From Naematelia aurantialba (Eukaryota; Basidiomycota; Tremellomycetes; Tremellales; Naemateliaceae), in the NCBI GenBank assembly GCA_021527695.1, contig JAKFAO010000011.1, forward strand, positions 434,001 through 498,000: a DNA stretch of 64,000 nucleotides, written 5' to 3'. A program made the translations under genes and the position numbers. The notes below the pieces were generated by a model. The model ran no database searches. It saw nothing but the letters and a program-made list of their open reading frames with translations, and was not told the DNA's origin. Below are positions 1 to 12,137 of the stretch, one piece after another (position 1 is the stretch's first letter; each line of letters begins with the position of its first letter).

Positions 1-574
1 CGGCGGGTCTGGCCTCCGCGACTGCAGAAGCTATCACCCTCCGCGAGACGATAGCGCAGCAAGTCGCCTCGCTGGAGGGGTACGAGGTGGTGCCTCCGGA
101 CGAGCTGGAGGATGCCCTGGAAGACGGGGGCGAGGAGCAGGGCGTGGAGATGTTGCTCACGGGTACGGGACATTCGGCGTGGGGCCGGTTTATCCTGAAA
201 GGGAGGGTGAGGGGGTGGGACGGGATGGCTTCGTTAGTCAAGGAGTACGCGGTGAGCTGGCTCTTTGTTGCATCTACAACATCTCCGTCTTCTACAGTCA
301 GAATTTGCCATTCTCTCCCCCTTCCGCTTCAGGGCTCCCACGGCTCAGCACTCCCTTCCACCGTAGCGCTCCCCGCGTACCCTTTACTGTAGCCCTCTGC
401 GCAGAATGGTAGAACGGACGACGCTGACGTCTGGCTCAGCCCGATTCACGAGGCAAGTGGATATACAGGGGCTACGTCCTTGGGGGGGATACGTTTGTCG
501 GCCGGTGGCGAGATACGTTTACGCCCGAGGAGTATGTGGGGTACGAAGGGACGTTTATCCTCAACCGCCGATGA
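1..574 (+). CDS. C-terminal part of a conserved fungal protein (5' end outside window)
   Basis: Exons 3-251 and 440-574; the frame is open from the left edge, so the N terminus is missing. The first exon ends at a GTGAGC donor and the second begins after a CTGAC branch site and CAG acceptor. The join gives a glycine- and tryptophan-rich tail with blocks HSAWGRFILKGRVRGWDGM, GKWIYRGYV and VGRWRDTFTPEEYVGYEGTF, ending in NRR. I recall this Trp/Gly/Arg pattern as the C terminus of a conserved fungal protein family but cannot name it with confidence. No membrane segment or catalytic motif is visible. The splice junction is well supported because both sides fit the same conserved block. Confidence 0.6.
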
Positions 575-1231
575 GGCGGCTTGTACAGGGAGTGGCGGGG
601 ACAGCGACAGTGCGACAGGGCGACAGCGACTCGGGAGACAGAGCGACAGGGCGACAGAAGATCACGGCGCTTACAGCGACAGATGGTCACGGGATAGAGA
701 GGTCGAGGAATAGAGGACACGGACACGAGGGGAGGCGACAGCGACAGCGACACGGACGAGGGTTCGAGGCAGGATTCGGACACGACGAGAGCCGATAAGG
801 ACTAGACGGCAGAGGAAGAGCCTGTAGCCTACATACGCATTCACGCTTTCACTACATGCACACTTACGCATCGGTCACCTAGCCTTCGTACGGCACGATG
901 CGGTACATTTACGTTGGCAGCAGAGCACCACAGCATGGTCATGCATCTGGCAGGGTGCTGACACACGCTTCGTGCGTTGCAGCGTTCGTCGTCAGTTACG
1001 TTTGGAAGTCATTCTCGTTCAGGCAAAACAGAAGAGCTCTCCTAGCGGAATTGTGCTATGTGTACCACCGCAGTGAATATTGTCGATAACAGGACAGTCC
1101 CGCCATAGCGTCACAAATGCATCATGCGTCGATCCCAACTAAGACGCACCAGCAGCATGCGACATACATCTTGCAGTATGAGCACGCATCATGCAGTCCT
1201 TGTATGCCGTACCCAGCCGCTACCACAGCCG
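575..1231. other. Intergenic region with CGACAG-rich simple repeat
   Basis: Convergent intergenic space between the first gene and RRP41. Positions about 590-790 are rich in imperfect GCGACAG/GACAGCGAC units. The short ORFs here have low-complexity translations and no neighbouring exon that continues them. Nothing else recognised. Confidence 0.6.
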
Positions 1232-2557
1232 CTACCGCTCCCGGGCCTCGGGAACACCAATGACCGCGTCTGACCGCCTGACCACCTCGGCCGCTTTCCG
1301 CTTGACGACGCCCTCCATCTCGTCCCTTACGACCCTGCACCCGTCGACGCCGAGCCGCAGCATCTCCTCGAACCGGTCCACATGGAGGCGCGTCTCCATC
1401 GCGGCCAGCGTGACTTTGCCGCTCGCCGGACAGCTGGCCACGACGAGGTGCGGCAGGTCGGCCTCTTCGGGCGCGGAGAGGTCGAGCAGCGGCTGGGTCA
1501 GGTGCAGGCCGACGGAGAGGGAGGTGGTGTAGTCCAGCATGGAGATGCCGGCGTCCAGGAGGGCGAGGGTCGTCGCGTTGATGGCGGTGGGCAGGATGCC
1601 TTTGGTCGTCAGCGGCGCGCGTCGGCAGGGTAGTGAAGCAAACAGCAACGAGCAACGAGCAAAGAACAACAAGCAGAAGGTAGGAGAAGACAGCGCAACG
1701 TCCATCTTTCATGACGGAACGGACGTTCATTCAGGGACAGAGGAGCATGGGGTGCGAGGGAAGAAGCGGGGTCGAGTAGATGGACAGCTGGAAAGTGGGA
1801 CGTGCACTCACCTCCGTCGGCTGAGATGACCTGAATGTCAATGGTGATCTCCGATCGGGGGTACAGATGGAGCATGATGACAGGCTCGAAGGTCTGTCTT
1901 ATACTGGCTGCGATCTCTGTTAATCGCCTAGAGTCTGTCAGCTCATGCGACCGCGGCTGCAGGCGTGGGGGTGGATGCGAAGGGAAGGAAGTAAGAGATC
2001 GGAGAGGTGAACGGAGTGACCGAAGCAACAGGCGGGAGATGGCTGACAGCCGAAGCCGAGACTACCAGCGAGGGCAGACAGGACAAGAGCGAGACGTAGA
2101 AACAAGCAAGCAACTACAACCCACTTATCACCGCTGCTCCGCCTGACCTCCCTAGTCCCCGACCAGGGCGCAACCCCGACCTCCACAGCCACCACCGCCT
2201 TGTCATGGCTCGTCCCCGCTCTACTCCTAGGCTCGCGCGGGCCAAACACCCAAGCAGTGACTGATGTCAGGCCGGACGTGACTATCGCAGAACCGTCCGC
2301 TTCGGGGTGGGGGGAGAGGGACAGGGACAGGGAGCGGAGCTCGTACGGCCTTCTGGCGTCGTGTCGCAGTCCTGAGAGTAGTCAGTATCCAGTGCGGCTA
2401 GAGGTATCCTGCACAGATATTCTGGTGACGAGGGATCAAGGATAAACGTGGATGAGGGAGGTCGGATATGTGGAGATGGGAGTAGATAGCGATGCAGAGA
2501 GGGGCACGAGGGGCACGAACCGCCCTCGTTGAGGATTTCCAGCCGGGAGCTAGACAT
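1232..2557 (-). CDS. RRP41: Exosome complex ring subunit RRP41 (SKI6), RNase PH fold
   Basis: Four exons: 2521-2557, 2125-2371, 1812-1927, 1232-1599 (255 aa). The start is the ATG at 2557, giving MSSSRLEILNEGG, the typical N terminus. Family blocks follow in order: ARRPYELRS, DGSAIVTSGLTSV, VFGPREPR, VEVGVAPWSG, EIAASIRQTFEPVI, LYPRSEITIDIQVISADGG, AINATTLALLDAGISM and METRLHVDRFEEMLRLG. In eukaryotes Rrp41 is one of six RNase PH-like proteins forming the catalytically inert ring that feeds RNA to Rrp44 and Rrp6 in nucleus and cytoplasm. Length matches the family (about 245 aa). Introns are 47-197 nt; one donor is a weaker GTTCGT, another GTGGGT. MTR4, the helicase feeding the nuclear exosome, lies 10 kb away on the other strand. 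Confidence 0.95.
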
Positions 2558-2967
2558 CCTGTCAAGCCGGTCGCTGCTCGTTCAGGTGTGTCGGCGTGAC
2601 GCTTTTGTTAGGCAGGTATGCCCTGGGAGTCACAAGATGCGTCGTTGGGTGTCGGGGCGGCGATGTTACACAGATTATAGAGGTTGAGTACAGTCAGAAC
2701 GCTGCAGAGACTTGCACACAGTGGTCGTTTGAAAAATAGGCAACAAAGTGATCGGCCTCCACCAAACGACGGGATCAAAACAACAGCTGCAGCGCACGGA
2801 GTGGCGAATGTTTTACTACTCTCACTCAGGTATGATGCATCTGCCTCCTCTGAGCGTGTGGTCAACTCGTCTGGCGACCTCATGGGGAACTCGTCTGGAA
2901 CATGTTCGGGAGTATGGTGCGAATGACTCTGGATATGCAATGCATATGCAAATACGAGCAGCCGCCT
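2558..2967. other. Intergenic region between RRP41 and the epimerase gene
   Basis: About 410 nt holding the presumed RRP41 promoter and the epimerase 3' flank (both genes on minus). No gene or RNA recognised. Confidence 0.5.
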
Positions 2968-4340
2968 CTACAGTAAACACAGAGTCTGACTCGCGACGAA
3001 CGTCTCTCCCGGTTCGAGCACCTTCCACTCTCCAAGGATGGCAGGCTCGACACATGTGAACCGTTTCTGCCGCCGTCTCTATCAATGGTATCCATGCAAT
3101 CTCCCACTCCACCTAGGCTGAGGTGCCAGATGAAAATCCACTCACCGCATCCCCGACCTCCATGTCGGACCAGACGGAAGTGCCTGCTTTGTCTTTTGGG
3201 TTCCAGAGCATCGCACTGGAGCCGAGTCAGCGCAGAGTACAGTTGAGAAACCCAGAAAAGTCACTCTGTAAGTCCTGATGCGGAGATTGCGATCTTCGTG
3301 GGGCCGTCTTCGAGAACCAGCGGTTCGTTAAATTCGTTAAAAGCACCTAACACAGCACTGCCACCATCAGCGCCGACGATATCACCCAGAAAGGCCCAGA
3401 TGGCCGCGCCGACTGCGCAGCGTATTCACGCTGCAGCGTACGGAGAAGCCCTCGACTCGACTCACGTGGCCGTCTCACTCCTCATGCTGACGGTACCTCC
3501 CTCCCACACGCTCTCGGCCCCTTCCAGCAAGTTGTCTCGTACTCTGACGCCCGTGACCAGACCAGCGACCTCACACTCGTCGCTATCTTGCACAGCATGA
3601 TAAGTGTGATACGCCATCTTGACCTTGACGCGCTCCTTGCTCGTGGCAGTCAATTCGGTGGTCAACTCCTTGTCGGCCAAGGTCACTGTATATCCAATAT
3701 CTAGTGTGCCGTACGACGAGGGAACTTCCGACGCGGGGAAGGAGAATGTCGCTGAGGTTGGCGTGGTCGAGACTAATTCCCACGGGGAGGTACGGACAAA
3801 GCCGTGGGTGAGGGACGCGAGCTCCGGTGCGGTATGTGCAGCCAGCAGAGGATCAGATGATGCTTGTTCAGCAGTCGGTGGGGGCCCGAAGAACGGCTGA
3901 GCCCGTCAGGCGATCCACCAAGCGACAAAAGTCGAAACTGCAGACAAGGGGTACTGATACTGACGAAGCAGATGGGCACGCCTCCTCGGATCTGCTCGCG
4001 GTCAGCTCAGCGCTCGTGCCCACTTCCCTCACCGTGCCCCCGAGGGGCGCGGAGCCAGCGACTCACCGGTGCAGGACCAATCAACGACGTCTTGGCTGAC
4101 ATGTATAGCCGCTCTACCGCGTCCGGCGTCTTCCACGACGTGACATGTGCTCCGAAGAGCCTGTACAGCGGCCAGATGTCAGCAGCCTCCCAACGTGCAG
4201 TCCGAGAAGCATACTCGATGCTCGCCGTCGAGCCCTGCCAAAGCAAACAAACGTCAGCAACCTGGACTTTTGCGAAGTCAAGTATATTACGGAGGTAAGC
4301 TCACAGATGGATGCTGTAGTTTCACTGTACTCGCCTTCAT
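2968..4340 (-). CDS. Glucose-6-phosphate 1-epimerase (hexose-6-phosphate mutarotase)
   Basis: Eight exons: 4305-4340, 4215-4234, 4067-4160, 3965-3991, 3466-3896, 3265-3357, 3146-3215, 2968-3066 (289 aa). Interconverts alpha and beta anomers of glucose 6-phosphate in the cytosol; same family as yeast YMR099C. Family blocks read through the splices: VKLQHPSGSTASIELFGAHV, SWKTPDAVERLYMSAK, IRGGVPICFPFFGPP, ASLTHGFVRTSPWEL, KMAYHTYH (catalytic His region), DAMLWNPKDKAG, FTCVEPAILGEWKVLEPGE. Exon 2 is only 20 nt and exon 4 only 27 nt; both are needed to complete conserved blocks, which supports them. The start codon gives MKASTVKL; a longer N terminus cannot be excluded. The exon 5-6 junction (3466/3357) has one plausible alternative. 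Upstream 858 nt separate it from a divergent gene. Confidence 0.88.
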
Positions 4341-5198
4341 GCCGCCATCAAACACCTGTACTGGAGACTGAGCAAATGTAACCTCGTATAATTGTCCGTT
4401 CACGTGGGACGCATCTCAAGTGGATACCACCGCCGGCGTAGCCGGGCCGGTAAGCCAATCTGTCGTCACTCGTCTTCACGTAGGCAAGCATCATCATGAG
4501 GCATTGCATTGGGCAGCTGTGGCCCAAGTGGCTCACCCCAGGGAGATACCCAAGCCTGTTGCAGCTGCTGTCCTGGAAAGGGCATAACAACAGGGTTGAT
4601 CCACTGTGTTTCCGAATCGAATCAGCAGTATGGATAACATCGCCACGGAGACCCGAATGCTCCGGCTCATTATGCTCGCTCATCCACGCCTCGGCTCCTG
4701 CGTCCAGACAGCTTGTCGGATGACTTTTGCCTTGTGCTGATGCAAGAGACGCTCAACATAGAGATGTCTCAATCACTCACCAGCAATGGCCAGCCGGCCC
4801 GTGCTAAATGGAGGGACCGAATAGATGCGGGGTAATTCTCGCGACCGGCAGTGAGGCAATGTTCTGGATTCCTAAACTTGCATGGAACTCTTCACAATCT
4901 CCAATCACTCTTTACCAGGTTGGGGTCAAGCAGCACAGTTGCCAGCTGGACGGTGGCTATTTGACGAACAGCCCGGGCGCGCTCGACTCGCAGCTCCCAG
5001 CGGTGCGACGTCCCGACGTGTCGATCCAAAGGCGGGCCCGCTATGACCCATCCAGAAATTGGACATCAGCGACGGCGGTCGAGCGGGCACCACCATCATC
5101 GCAACCATCGCCATTCGCTGCAGCCGCACAATGGCGACGCCATCGTTCTAGACACACCTGCGGTCGAACTGGACCAGTATCCGATCGCCGGTCCAAGC
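4341..5198. other. Divergent intergenic region
   Basis: Lies between the start codons of the epimerase (minus) and the LDB17-like gene (plus). ORFs at 4348-4683 and 4808-5230 have no recognisable content. If the LDB17-like gene starts at 5043, the region is shorter by 156 nt. Confidence 0.5.
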
Positions 5199-7385
5199 AT
5201 GGACGTGTACATCAGGGTCCACTCGACTGAACAGTTCTGGGCAGGTCAGCTGCCTCTTTGGAATGATGTTCCCATCCCGTCAGCTGAAGCAGCACAGAGA
5301 TAGACGGGATCGTCCGTGTTCCCGAGGGAGCGACGCTGGTGGAGCTCGATAACACCTTGCGCATGTTTATAGCATTCTGCGCTGCCTATCATGGTGAGTC
5401 CACATCCCTGCCTCCAAACTGCACACCTGCACGCTCGCTGAAACACATAAAGACAAGTACCTCCCCTCACAGAACGAAATGTACCAGGTCATCTCCCTTA
5501 TGCTCGACTGCGAACTCTTCACGTACTACTACGAGCGCATGGTGGGGATCATGATGACCGATGCGCAAGAGGTGGGTCTTTTCCGATCACCGCAGCTAAC
5601 ACGAAGAACACCAACCCCCACGAGCTGTATATTCTATACCACCTGATCCTTTATTATGGCCATCGGCACCCCTCCCTGTTCCGTTCTCATCGGAAATGGC
5701 GCAAACTCCTCCCAACGCTCGGTGAAGTCGTCGGTCTCGAAGTGGAAGAGGTGAGTGGCGTGATTCACGCAGGCTAACGAGGTAGACCTTTGTGCTGGGA
5801 CTACCACCGATCGAATCGAGGATACGTTTGCCAGCCACACACCTCATGTACGAGGTCTGCCGGGTGCAGAAACTCAGTGCAGAGGAGCTTGCAGTATTTG
5901 ACGATGCGTTCATCGACCATCTATTCGAAATGGTGGAGACGACGCGGGATCAGCAGGACGAAAGACTGAATTATGCCGTCATCAAACTCATCGTGCGTTC
6001 TACGATAATGACATCTCGCTGACAGAAAGGTCGCATTGAACGAGCAATTCATGGTGGCGACCCTGCCGAGCAAGGCGCCTAACGGATCCGAGGCAGTACA
6101 TCTCGCCAGCATCCCCTCGTCCGGAGACGATCAGATACCAGACGCCGTACCTGCCAAGACAAGCTTGCAGGAACGCGTGCGGAATCATTTCCGGTCCCAC
6201 ACTGGCTCTGGCACCAGCAATGGATATGGGGCAGACCACCCAGAGGACGCGAAGAAGCTCAATCGGGTTCTGATGGTCCTCATGCGTCGTCTGGGCAGCA
6301 GCAAGACTTTTGGCGAAAACGTGATATTCATGCTCAATCGAGCTGGTGAGTCGATAGTTCGTCCAGTTTGGCTGACGTTCAGAAAATACTCCCGAGGATC
6401 TCTGCATGCAGCTTCTCATCCTCAAGATTCTGTACCTCCTCTTCACCACGCCAGGGACGCAGGAATACTTCTTCACAAACGACCTGCGGGTCCTGCTGGA
6501 TGTGTTTATTAGGGAGCTAGTCGACCTGCCCGACGAGTGCGAAGCAGTGAGTTGTTCAAACGAAATCATACTGAGCGTCAGCTTCGGCACACCTATCTCC
6601 GAGTCCTGTATCCGCTGCTCAACCACACTCAACTGAAGAACGATACGTACAAGCGTCCGCAGATCAAGCTTGTCCTCCGCAGCCTTGTTTCTCAGGGCCA
6701 TATTCGCGATGTCAACGCGACGACCGCGCGGCTTGTAGAGCGATGCCTCGAAGAGCCTCGCAAGATTGAGCGCAGCCACAGTGCGGAGAATTTACGTCAA
6801 GACTCGGCCTCGTCTACCATGTCGCTCGAGGCCGTGGCGGCTGCTTTGCCTCGGGGCAAACCGTCTGCAACGTCGGTCTACACCTCGCGGGATCCAGTCC
6901 GCGTGTCATCGTTGCTTGATGTCTCGCAGTCCCTGACGGCAGACCACGAGCATCCCAGGTCCGCCGCTATGCCCGTGATGAAGCGGCGCAAACCGCCTGC
7001 GCCACCGTCGAAGAAGCTGAGCTCGCTGAGCACGAGCACGGAGAGCGGCAGCTGGAGCGACGATACGGAGAGAAGCGTCACGCCCGTGCTTGGAACGTCA
7101 GTACGAGCGAGAGCAGGAGTAGGAGCAGCAGTACGCGCAGGCACAGGCGTAGGAGCAGCAGCAGAAGCAGCGGTAGGAGCGGGAGCAGAAGCAGCAGCAG
7201 AAGCAGCAGCAGCAGCAGGACAAGGGGAAGGAGCAGCAGCAGCAGAAGGAGAAGCAAAAGGAGCAGAAGCAGGAGCAGGCAGTGATGGCGCTCTGGTTGC
7301 TGCTGGGGCCAAGGGGGTGCCCTTACCGGTCATTGAGGTTCGGGCTGCCGAGGAGCCTTTGCCAGGGTGGATCACGTTTGAGTGA
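5199..7385 (+). CDS. LDB17: SPIN90/Ldb17/Dip1-family Arp2/3 regulator
   Basis: Eight exons: 5199-5244, 5298-5393, 5453-5571, 5607-5750, 5786-5992, 6030-6345, 6383-6546, 6582-7385 (631 aa). The leucine-rich SPIN90/Ldb17 domain is clear: [132 protein letters not shown]. In fission yeast Dip1 this domain activates Arp2/3 to make the first, linear actin filaments at endocytic patches. The tail (from about residue 380) is disordered, carries a basic polyproline SH3 ligand ([11 protein letters not shown]) and an Ala/Gly/Glu repeat tract near 7110-7280. An in-frame ATG at 5043 would add 52 His/Arg-rich residues; 5199 has the better context and fits family length. Confidence 0.88.
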
Positions 7386-8268
7386 TTTGTATGAGACTCG
7401 GGTAGTGTCTCTAGTTCAGTATCGCGTTGTAGCGTTTAGCAGACGGATCCATGTGGTGCATACATATTCGTGCATTCATTCCATCTATGCACAACCCGTA
7501 TTGCATTGCAGCCGCAAAGACACTGTCGCGCTGCCAAGCACATGTACGGGATGGGGACACAGCTTTCCCACGGTCGTCTCTCGCCGAAAGCGGCAGTCCC
7601 GTTACTGTTGTTGTTGGGATGCGTCATGATCTGCTCGTTTGTTCTCCTCTGTCCACTCTACTCTGAACGCCGACAATGATCATACGGCATCCCTTCGGGG
7701 TACTGCACTGATATCCTCGTTGCGCGCTACGCTCAGGCGACCTGCACTATACTCGAGGAAGTACGGAAGACTGGACCATCGCTTGCCAGGTGCGACACGT
7801 TCGAGCCATACCTTCATTCCCATTGATCATCTATCTCGAGCACTAGCGTGCATCACCGGCGCCATCTCACACCATCGTCCGCCGCCATCCACCGTGGTAC
7901 ACCATCGTCCACCGCCTTACACCGTCGTCCTTCATCGTCCGTCATCCGACACCTCTGATTGTCATCCGTCAGCGTTTGCCTCTGCCGCGCAGGTATCAGC
8001 CGGTGCCGGTATCTCCCTTGACGTCGATACCCCTCGTCCTTTCTTCGCGACACGACCTTCCCTCTGGTCTTCGACTGTCCGACTTCTCGGCTGTCGCTTA
8101 CATACACTCTGCTCCCGCCCCGACGACTCGGCCAGACGGCTTCACAAACTCACTCGAGATCGCCGCGGACCCGCGCAGATCCGCACTCCACATTCCACTC
8201 GACGTCACACCGCCGAAAGCTCAGGTTAGGCCGCCCTCCAAGCCACCGTCGTTCGACGTCGCAGCACG
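7386..8268. other. Intergenic region upstream of MAF1
   Basis: About 880 nt. From 7860 to 7950 there is a pyrimidine-rich imperfect repeat (ACCATCGTCCGCC/ACCGTCGTCC units). The ORF at 7639-8229 is His/Ser/Pro-rich low complexity and probably non-coding promoter or 5' leader. Confidence 0.5.
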
Positions 8269-10029
8269 ATGAAGTACCTCGACTATCCCGTGCTGAACCA
8301 CCTCTCCAAGACGCTCTCCACCAATCCGTCGCCGGAGCACCGCGTCCATGCGCGGTTCGAGGCGTACTCTGTCAAGCCGATTGGCAAGGATCGTAAAATG
8401 TTCAACAAGATGGAGGAGGCGTACGTGTCGGGTCAGGAGGAAGAGTGAGTTGTTCGGAATCACAGCTTGTCACTGTTCCACTCTCTCTCTCCGCCGCTCT
8501 GCCCTGCCGTTCTACCCCGTACGGCTGTATCCCACTGTGCCCTGTGCCACTACAACCCAGACCGCTGTACCCTGTCACGGCTACGCACCAATCACGCCAA
8601 AGGGATGCCTCTGACACTGTAGGATGAGCTTCTCGCCGGAAATGAAGGAGGCCGGGCTGTCGTCTTGCTTTGGCAGGCTGGACGAGAAGGAGTCCAGGTG
8701 AGTGCCATGGTGCATGTCCCACCCTCCTGTCGTGTGTGTCATACACGCGCGGTTCTGATTGTGTCGTACATGCCGGTTCTGATAAGACGCAGAAAAGTCC
8801 ACTTTCTCTTGGTGTCCACGCTGAATGCGGCGTTTCCGGACCATGACTTCTCCTCGCTCCGCCCTGACCAATTCACCCGCGAGCCCAATTCTGCTCAAGT
8901 CCTCAGTCAACTCCATGGTACCCTACTCGGTCAGGCTGCTGCCACTCCGTGAGCCACTCGTCTCGCCCAGGCACACGGCATGCTCATGACGTCCAGGGTG
9001 ATTGGCCAGATTGCACAGTCCGCATCGTCTCCTCTATCTTCCTCCCCGATGCAGCCCCCGCCACCACCAAACCTTGTCAATCCAGACATCTACCGCATCC
9101 TCAACGACGTGCTCCCGCTGGACGAGTGCGAGGTATACTCGTGGTTCCCTGAGCCAGAGTATGATCCACATATGGACGTCGAGGATGGCGAGGTGAGCGA
9201 CGGCGAAGACGAGGAGGTCATGGGAGACATGGACGTCGATGAGCCGAGTTGGGGTGCCGGCGGAATGGAGATTGACGATGCGGCTCCGCGGCCTAGCCAC
9301 AGGCTGTCAGACGGCGGGATGCAGGCTGTGCCTCTCCGTCGTGAGAAGAAGGCGGGCGGAGGACTACTGTGGAGCGCCAATTACTTTTTCTACTCGAGGT
9401 GCGTCCACTCTCAGTTTCTGGGCCCATTCGTCGCTTCTTGCCTGACGGGATAAAGGCGTCAAAAACGCGTGTTGTTCCTCACGACATGGTGTCGGAAACG
9501 CGGGGGGATTCAGCCGGCTCTATCACCCGACGAGGCGTCTGTCTTTCCCTCGCAAATCTCATCGTCATTCACGTCTGGCTCGGCGTTCCCCGGCTTCACG
9601 ACGCGGCCACCTCACCCTCGCTCGTTGCATAATCGGGCGAATGCTCGACCGGGGCAGAAGAGGTCTAGAAATAACCTCAAAGTGCCGGTAACAGGCGACA
9701 TATCGTCGACTATCCCTATACGAGGCGTCGAGACGCCGCGCAATACGAGACTGGCAAGTTCGGCCCCGTCGACATTTACACCGCTGCAGACGCCGAGTCA
9801 GTCGGCAGCCGCTATGGCGCGGATGACGGCGGGCGGCTTCAAGCCCAAGCAGACGCCGACGAGAATGGCCATCAATGCGACGAATGCGGCAAATGCTGCG
9901 AATGCGGCGGCAGCGGCGGCAAGGGAGAGTGACGCGGAAAAGGTTGCGGGGCGCAAGCAGCGGAGCGAGAGCGTGCAGAGCCTGTTGAGCCTGACCAGTC
10001 CGTCCAAGGGCAAGCGCTTCAAGGTGTAG
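8269..10029 (+). CDS. MAF1: RNA polymerase III repressor MAF1
   Basis: Five exons: 8269-8444, 8623-8697, 8793-8948, 8997-9398, 9456-10029 (460 aa). Maf1 binds Pol III and blocks its recruitment when nutrients fail. Family features in order: MKYLDYPVLNHLSKTLS at the start, RVHARFEAYSVKPIGKDRK (box A), RKVHFLLVSTLNAAFPDHDF, VNPDIYRILNDVLPLDECEV and YSWFPEPEYDP (box B), and LLWSANYFFYS/RRQKRVLFLTTW (box C), the last two parts brought together by the final splice. Between the boxes are an acidic stretch (DVEDGEVSDGEDEEVMGDMD) and Ser/Pro linkers. About 170 residues follow box C, including an Ala/Asn run and basic ends, much longer than in S. cerevisiae. The exon 3-4 acceptor (8996) was chosen for phase and branch site. 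Confidence 0.93.
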
Positions 10030-10893
10030 GTGGGAGTGTCATGTGTGTGGCCGTACCTGTGTGATCGTGGGTGTGTCATACCTGTGTGATTGTAGCTGCG
10101 TGGTTGTTGGCGGTTGTTGGTGGTTGCCGGTGGTTGTCGGTGTGGCTGTCGGTGTTTTAGCTGCAGGTGTGTTAGGTGTGGGTATCGGAGGCGTAGGTGT
10201 TGTGACCGTGACGGACGATGCGAGCGATCCGAGTACGAGGGACTATGGAACCTCTGTGAGGTCAGTATATCTGCTGATAGATCTGTGCGGGTTGTCATTC
10301 CGGGACTACTACTGTACGCGTGTCATGTCATGTATGTGTAGTCGTGATTCGCGGTTGTAGGCGTACGATCTGTGAGGGTACGTTCAGGTCGAATATTTCG
10401 TGTGGGACAACTTGGTCAGGTGATTCGCGGGAGTGTGGTGTGATTCGTGTGTGGAGTGTCATGATTCGCGAGAACGTAGTGGTATGGGTAATGTATGCGA
10501 GTACGAGTCGCTTACACAGCGTGTACATGTGGCAAACGGGTCATGTGGCGAACTCGTGCGTCTGGGAAGAATCTCATGCACTCTCATGCACTGGTGCGAG
10601 GCGCGGCATACCGGTGTGACCCATGCTGGGCAAGATAGATGAAGGCTACGCTGGATGACAGATGACAGCAGATAGACAGCGACGCTGGATGACAGCAGAG
10701 ACAGCGGCGTTGGATGAAGCAGATAGACAGCGACGCCGGATGACCGCAGAGACAGCACGTTGAATGACAGAGACAGAACGAATGACGCAGATGTACGGCG
10801 ACGTTGGTAGAGCAACGCCGACGTCGACGCCGACGCCGACCGACGGCGCCGCCCTGTGTACACAAGAGATGGGAGGCGTTGCATGACTCGAAA
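10030..10893. other. Convergent intergenic region with imperfect tandem repeat
   Basis: Space between the MAF1 and TIM23 stop codons. Positions 10040-10180 are TGT/GGTT-rich. From about 10635 to 10790, units like GCTGGATGACAGCAGAGACAGCGAC (roughly 27-30 nt) recur five or six times imperfectly. No coding gene recognised. Confidence 0.55.
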
Positions 10894-12137
10894 CTAGACG
10901 AGCGTCTTGAACCCCGACCAAGCACCAGCGGCAGCCATCATGAGTCCAGCGCTTACGGCTGCTGGCCGAACGCCCGCTGGTCTGATCAGTGACTGGAAGG
11001 ACTGGAGGACCACGGAAGCAGAGGATCAAGGAAGCAGAGAAGGAGGGTCGGGGAGATCAAGGAGAGAGGTAACGAGGACAACGGACCAAGGAAGAGGGAT
11101 CAAGGGGATAGAGAAGAAGGGAGACCGATCAAGGAGACCGATCAAGGAGACCGATCAAGGAGACCGATCAAGGAGACCGATCAAGGAGACCGATCAAGGA
11201 GATGGATCAAGGAGAGGGATCAAGGAGAGGGATCAAGAGAGATCATGAACCGACAGACACATCGACATACCGGTACATTTGTAGGCGGCGCCACTGAGAC
11301 CCGCAGCGCCGATGCTGTTGAACAGGTCGTGTTTACCTCGAAGAGCGTCGAGGCCCGAGTTGGTGAGGTTGTAGAAGATTGCTAGTAAAGTGAGCGAGGC
11401 TCAATGCAGGCGCAAGAGAAGCAAGTAGAGAAGCCATTGCAGGAAAGAAGGCCATCCCGTCAAGATGTGAATCACGAGGTCCGAGACATTCTGTACAGCC
11501 GAAACAAAGATGACACCTACCAAGAACACCGAGAGAGTTGCCGAGCAGCGTGCCCCGGCGAGTGCAGCCGTTCAAAATGCTGTTGATCCGGAGCTTGGAG
11601 TTGCTCCGATCGCCCAGTTGGCGCTGCCATCCTTCCTTAAAGCCCCAAAGCCCACCGACGGCCAGACCTGCCCGTCCCATCAGTATCGATCTGACTCGCT
11701 TCGCGCTTCGGAAACGTCAGTATTGATAGGCACTTACCAGACACGTATGTCGTTCCAGTCCCTGTGCACAGATCGTCCGTCCATCCGCGACTGGGCAGCA
11801 CGCTCGCGCCTGGGACTTCGGTCAATTTGTCCTCGTCCAGCTGCAGGTAGTGGAGCTCCCCCAGCTTCGCCAGCGGGTGGAGCTTGGCCGGATCAAATGC
11901 CGACCCAAACGTATCCAGTGCGGTCGGCGCTGACGGCGTGGCCGGCATCGAGGCGGCCGAGTTGCTTGGGGGATCAGGAATGAACGACGGCCCCGCTGGA
12001 AACTGGGAGGGAGGTGGTGCGGCGGTCGACCGGAAGGTCGTGGATGAGAACAGGTCCGAAGCCGTCGTGTGTTCCCGAGGTTTATCAGACTGGGATTCAG
12101 GCGCAGATCCGCCAAAAAATGATTGGAAGAACGACAT
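10894..12137 (-). CDS. TIM23: Mitochondrial inner membrane translocase subunit TIM23
   Basis: Four exons: 11738-12137, 11521-11667, 11271-11381, 10894-10976 (246 aa). Tim23 forms the presequence translocase channel of the inner membrane. The N-terminal intermembrane-space part is Ser/Pro/Thr-rich; then come KLHPLAKLGELHYLQLDEDK, LPSRGWTDDLCTGTGTTY, GLAVGGLWGFKEGWQ, KLRINSILNGCTRRGTLLGN, LGVLAIFYNLTNSGLDALRG, NSIGAAGLSGAAYKCTAGVR, LMMAAAGAWSGFKTLV at the end: the four membrane helices typical of the family. The last intron (294 nt) is long because it holds a 13-nt minisatellite. Its acceptor GACCAG at 10977 is the only one that restores YKCTAGVRP. Confidence 0.95.
11121..11237. repeat. 13-bp minisatellite inside the last TIM23 intron
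   Basis: Six perfect head-to-tail copies of GAGACCGATCAAG (11121-11198) followed by three decayed copies (GAGATGGATCAAG, then GAGAGGGATCAAG twice). Each unit contains a GATC. The array lies wholly within the TIM23 intron 10977-11270; similar decayed units extend left to about 11020. Confidence 0.9.

Noticed and set aside
763..7810. GGTTCGA/GTTCGAG motifs as possible tRNA T-loops (763, 7798)
   Set aside because: No acceptor-stem pairing or anticodon arm at the right spacing could be found by eye.
7639..8229. 196-codon plus-strand ORF upstream of MAF1
   Set aside because: Translation is His/Pro/Ser/Arg low complexity from a pyrimidine repeat, with no conserved block and no splice link to MAF1.
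11121..11237. Possible CRISPR-like array or transposon end
   Set aside because: Units are head-to-tail without spacers, inside a spliced intron of a nuclear gene; a minisatellite explains it.
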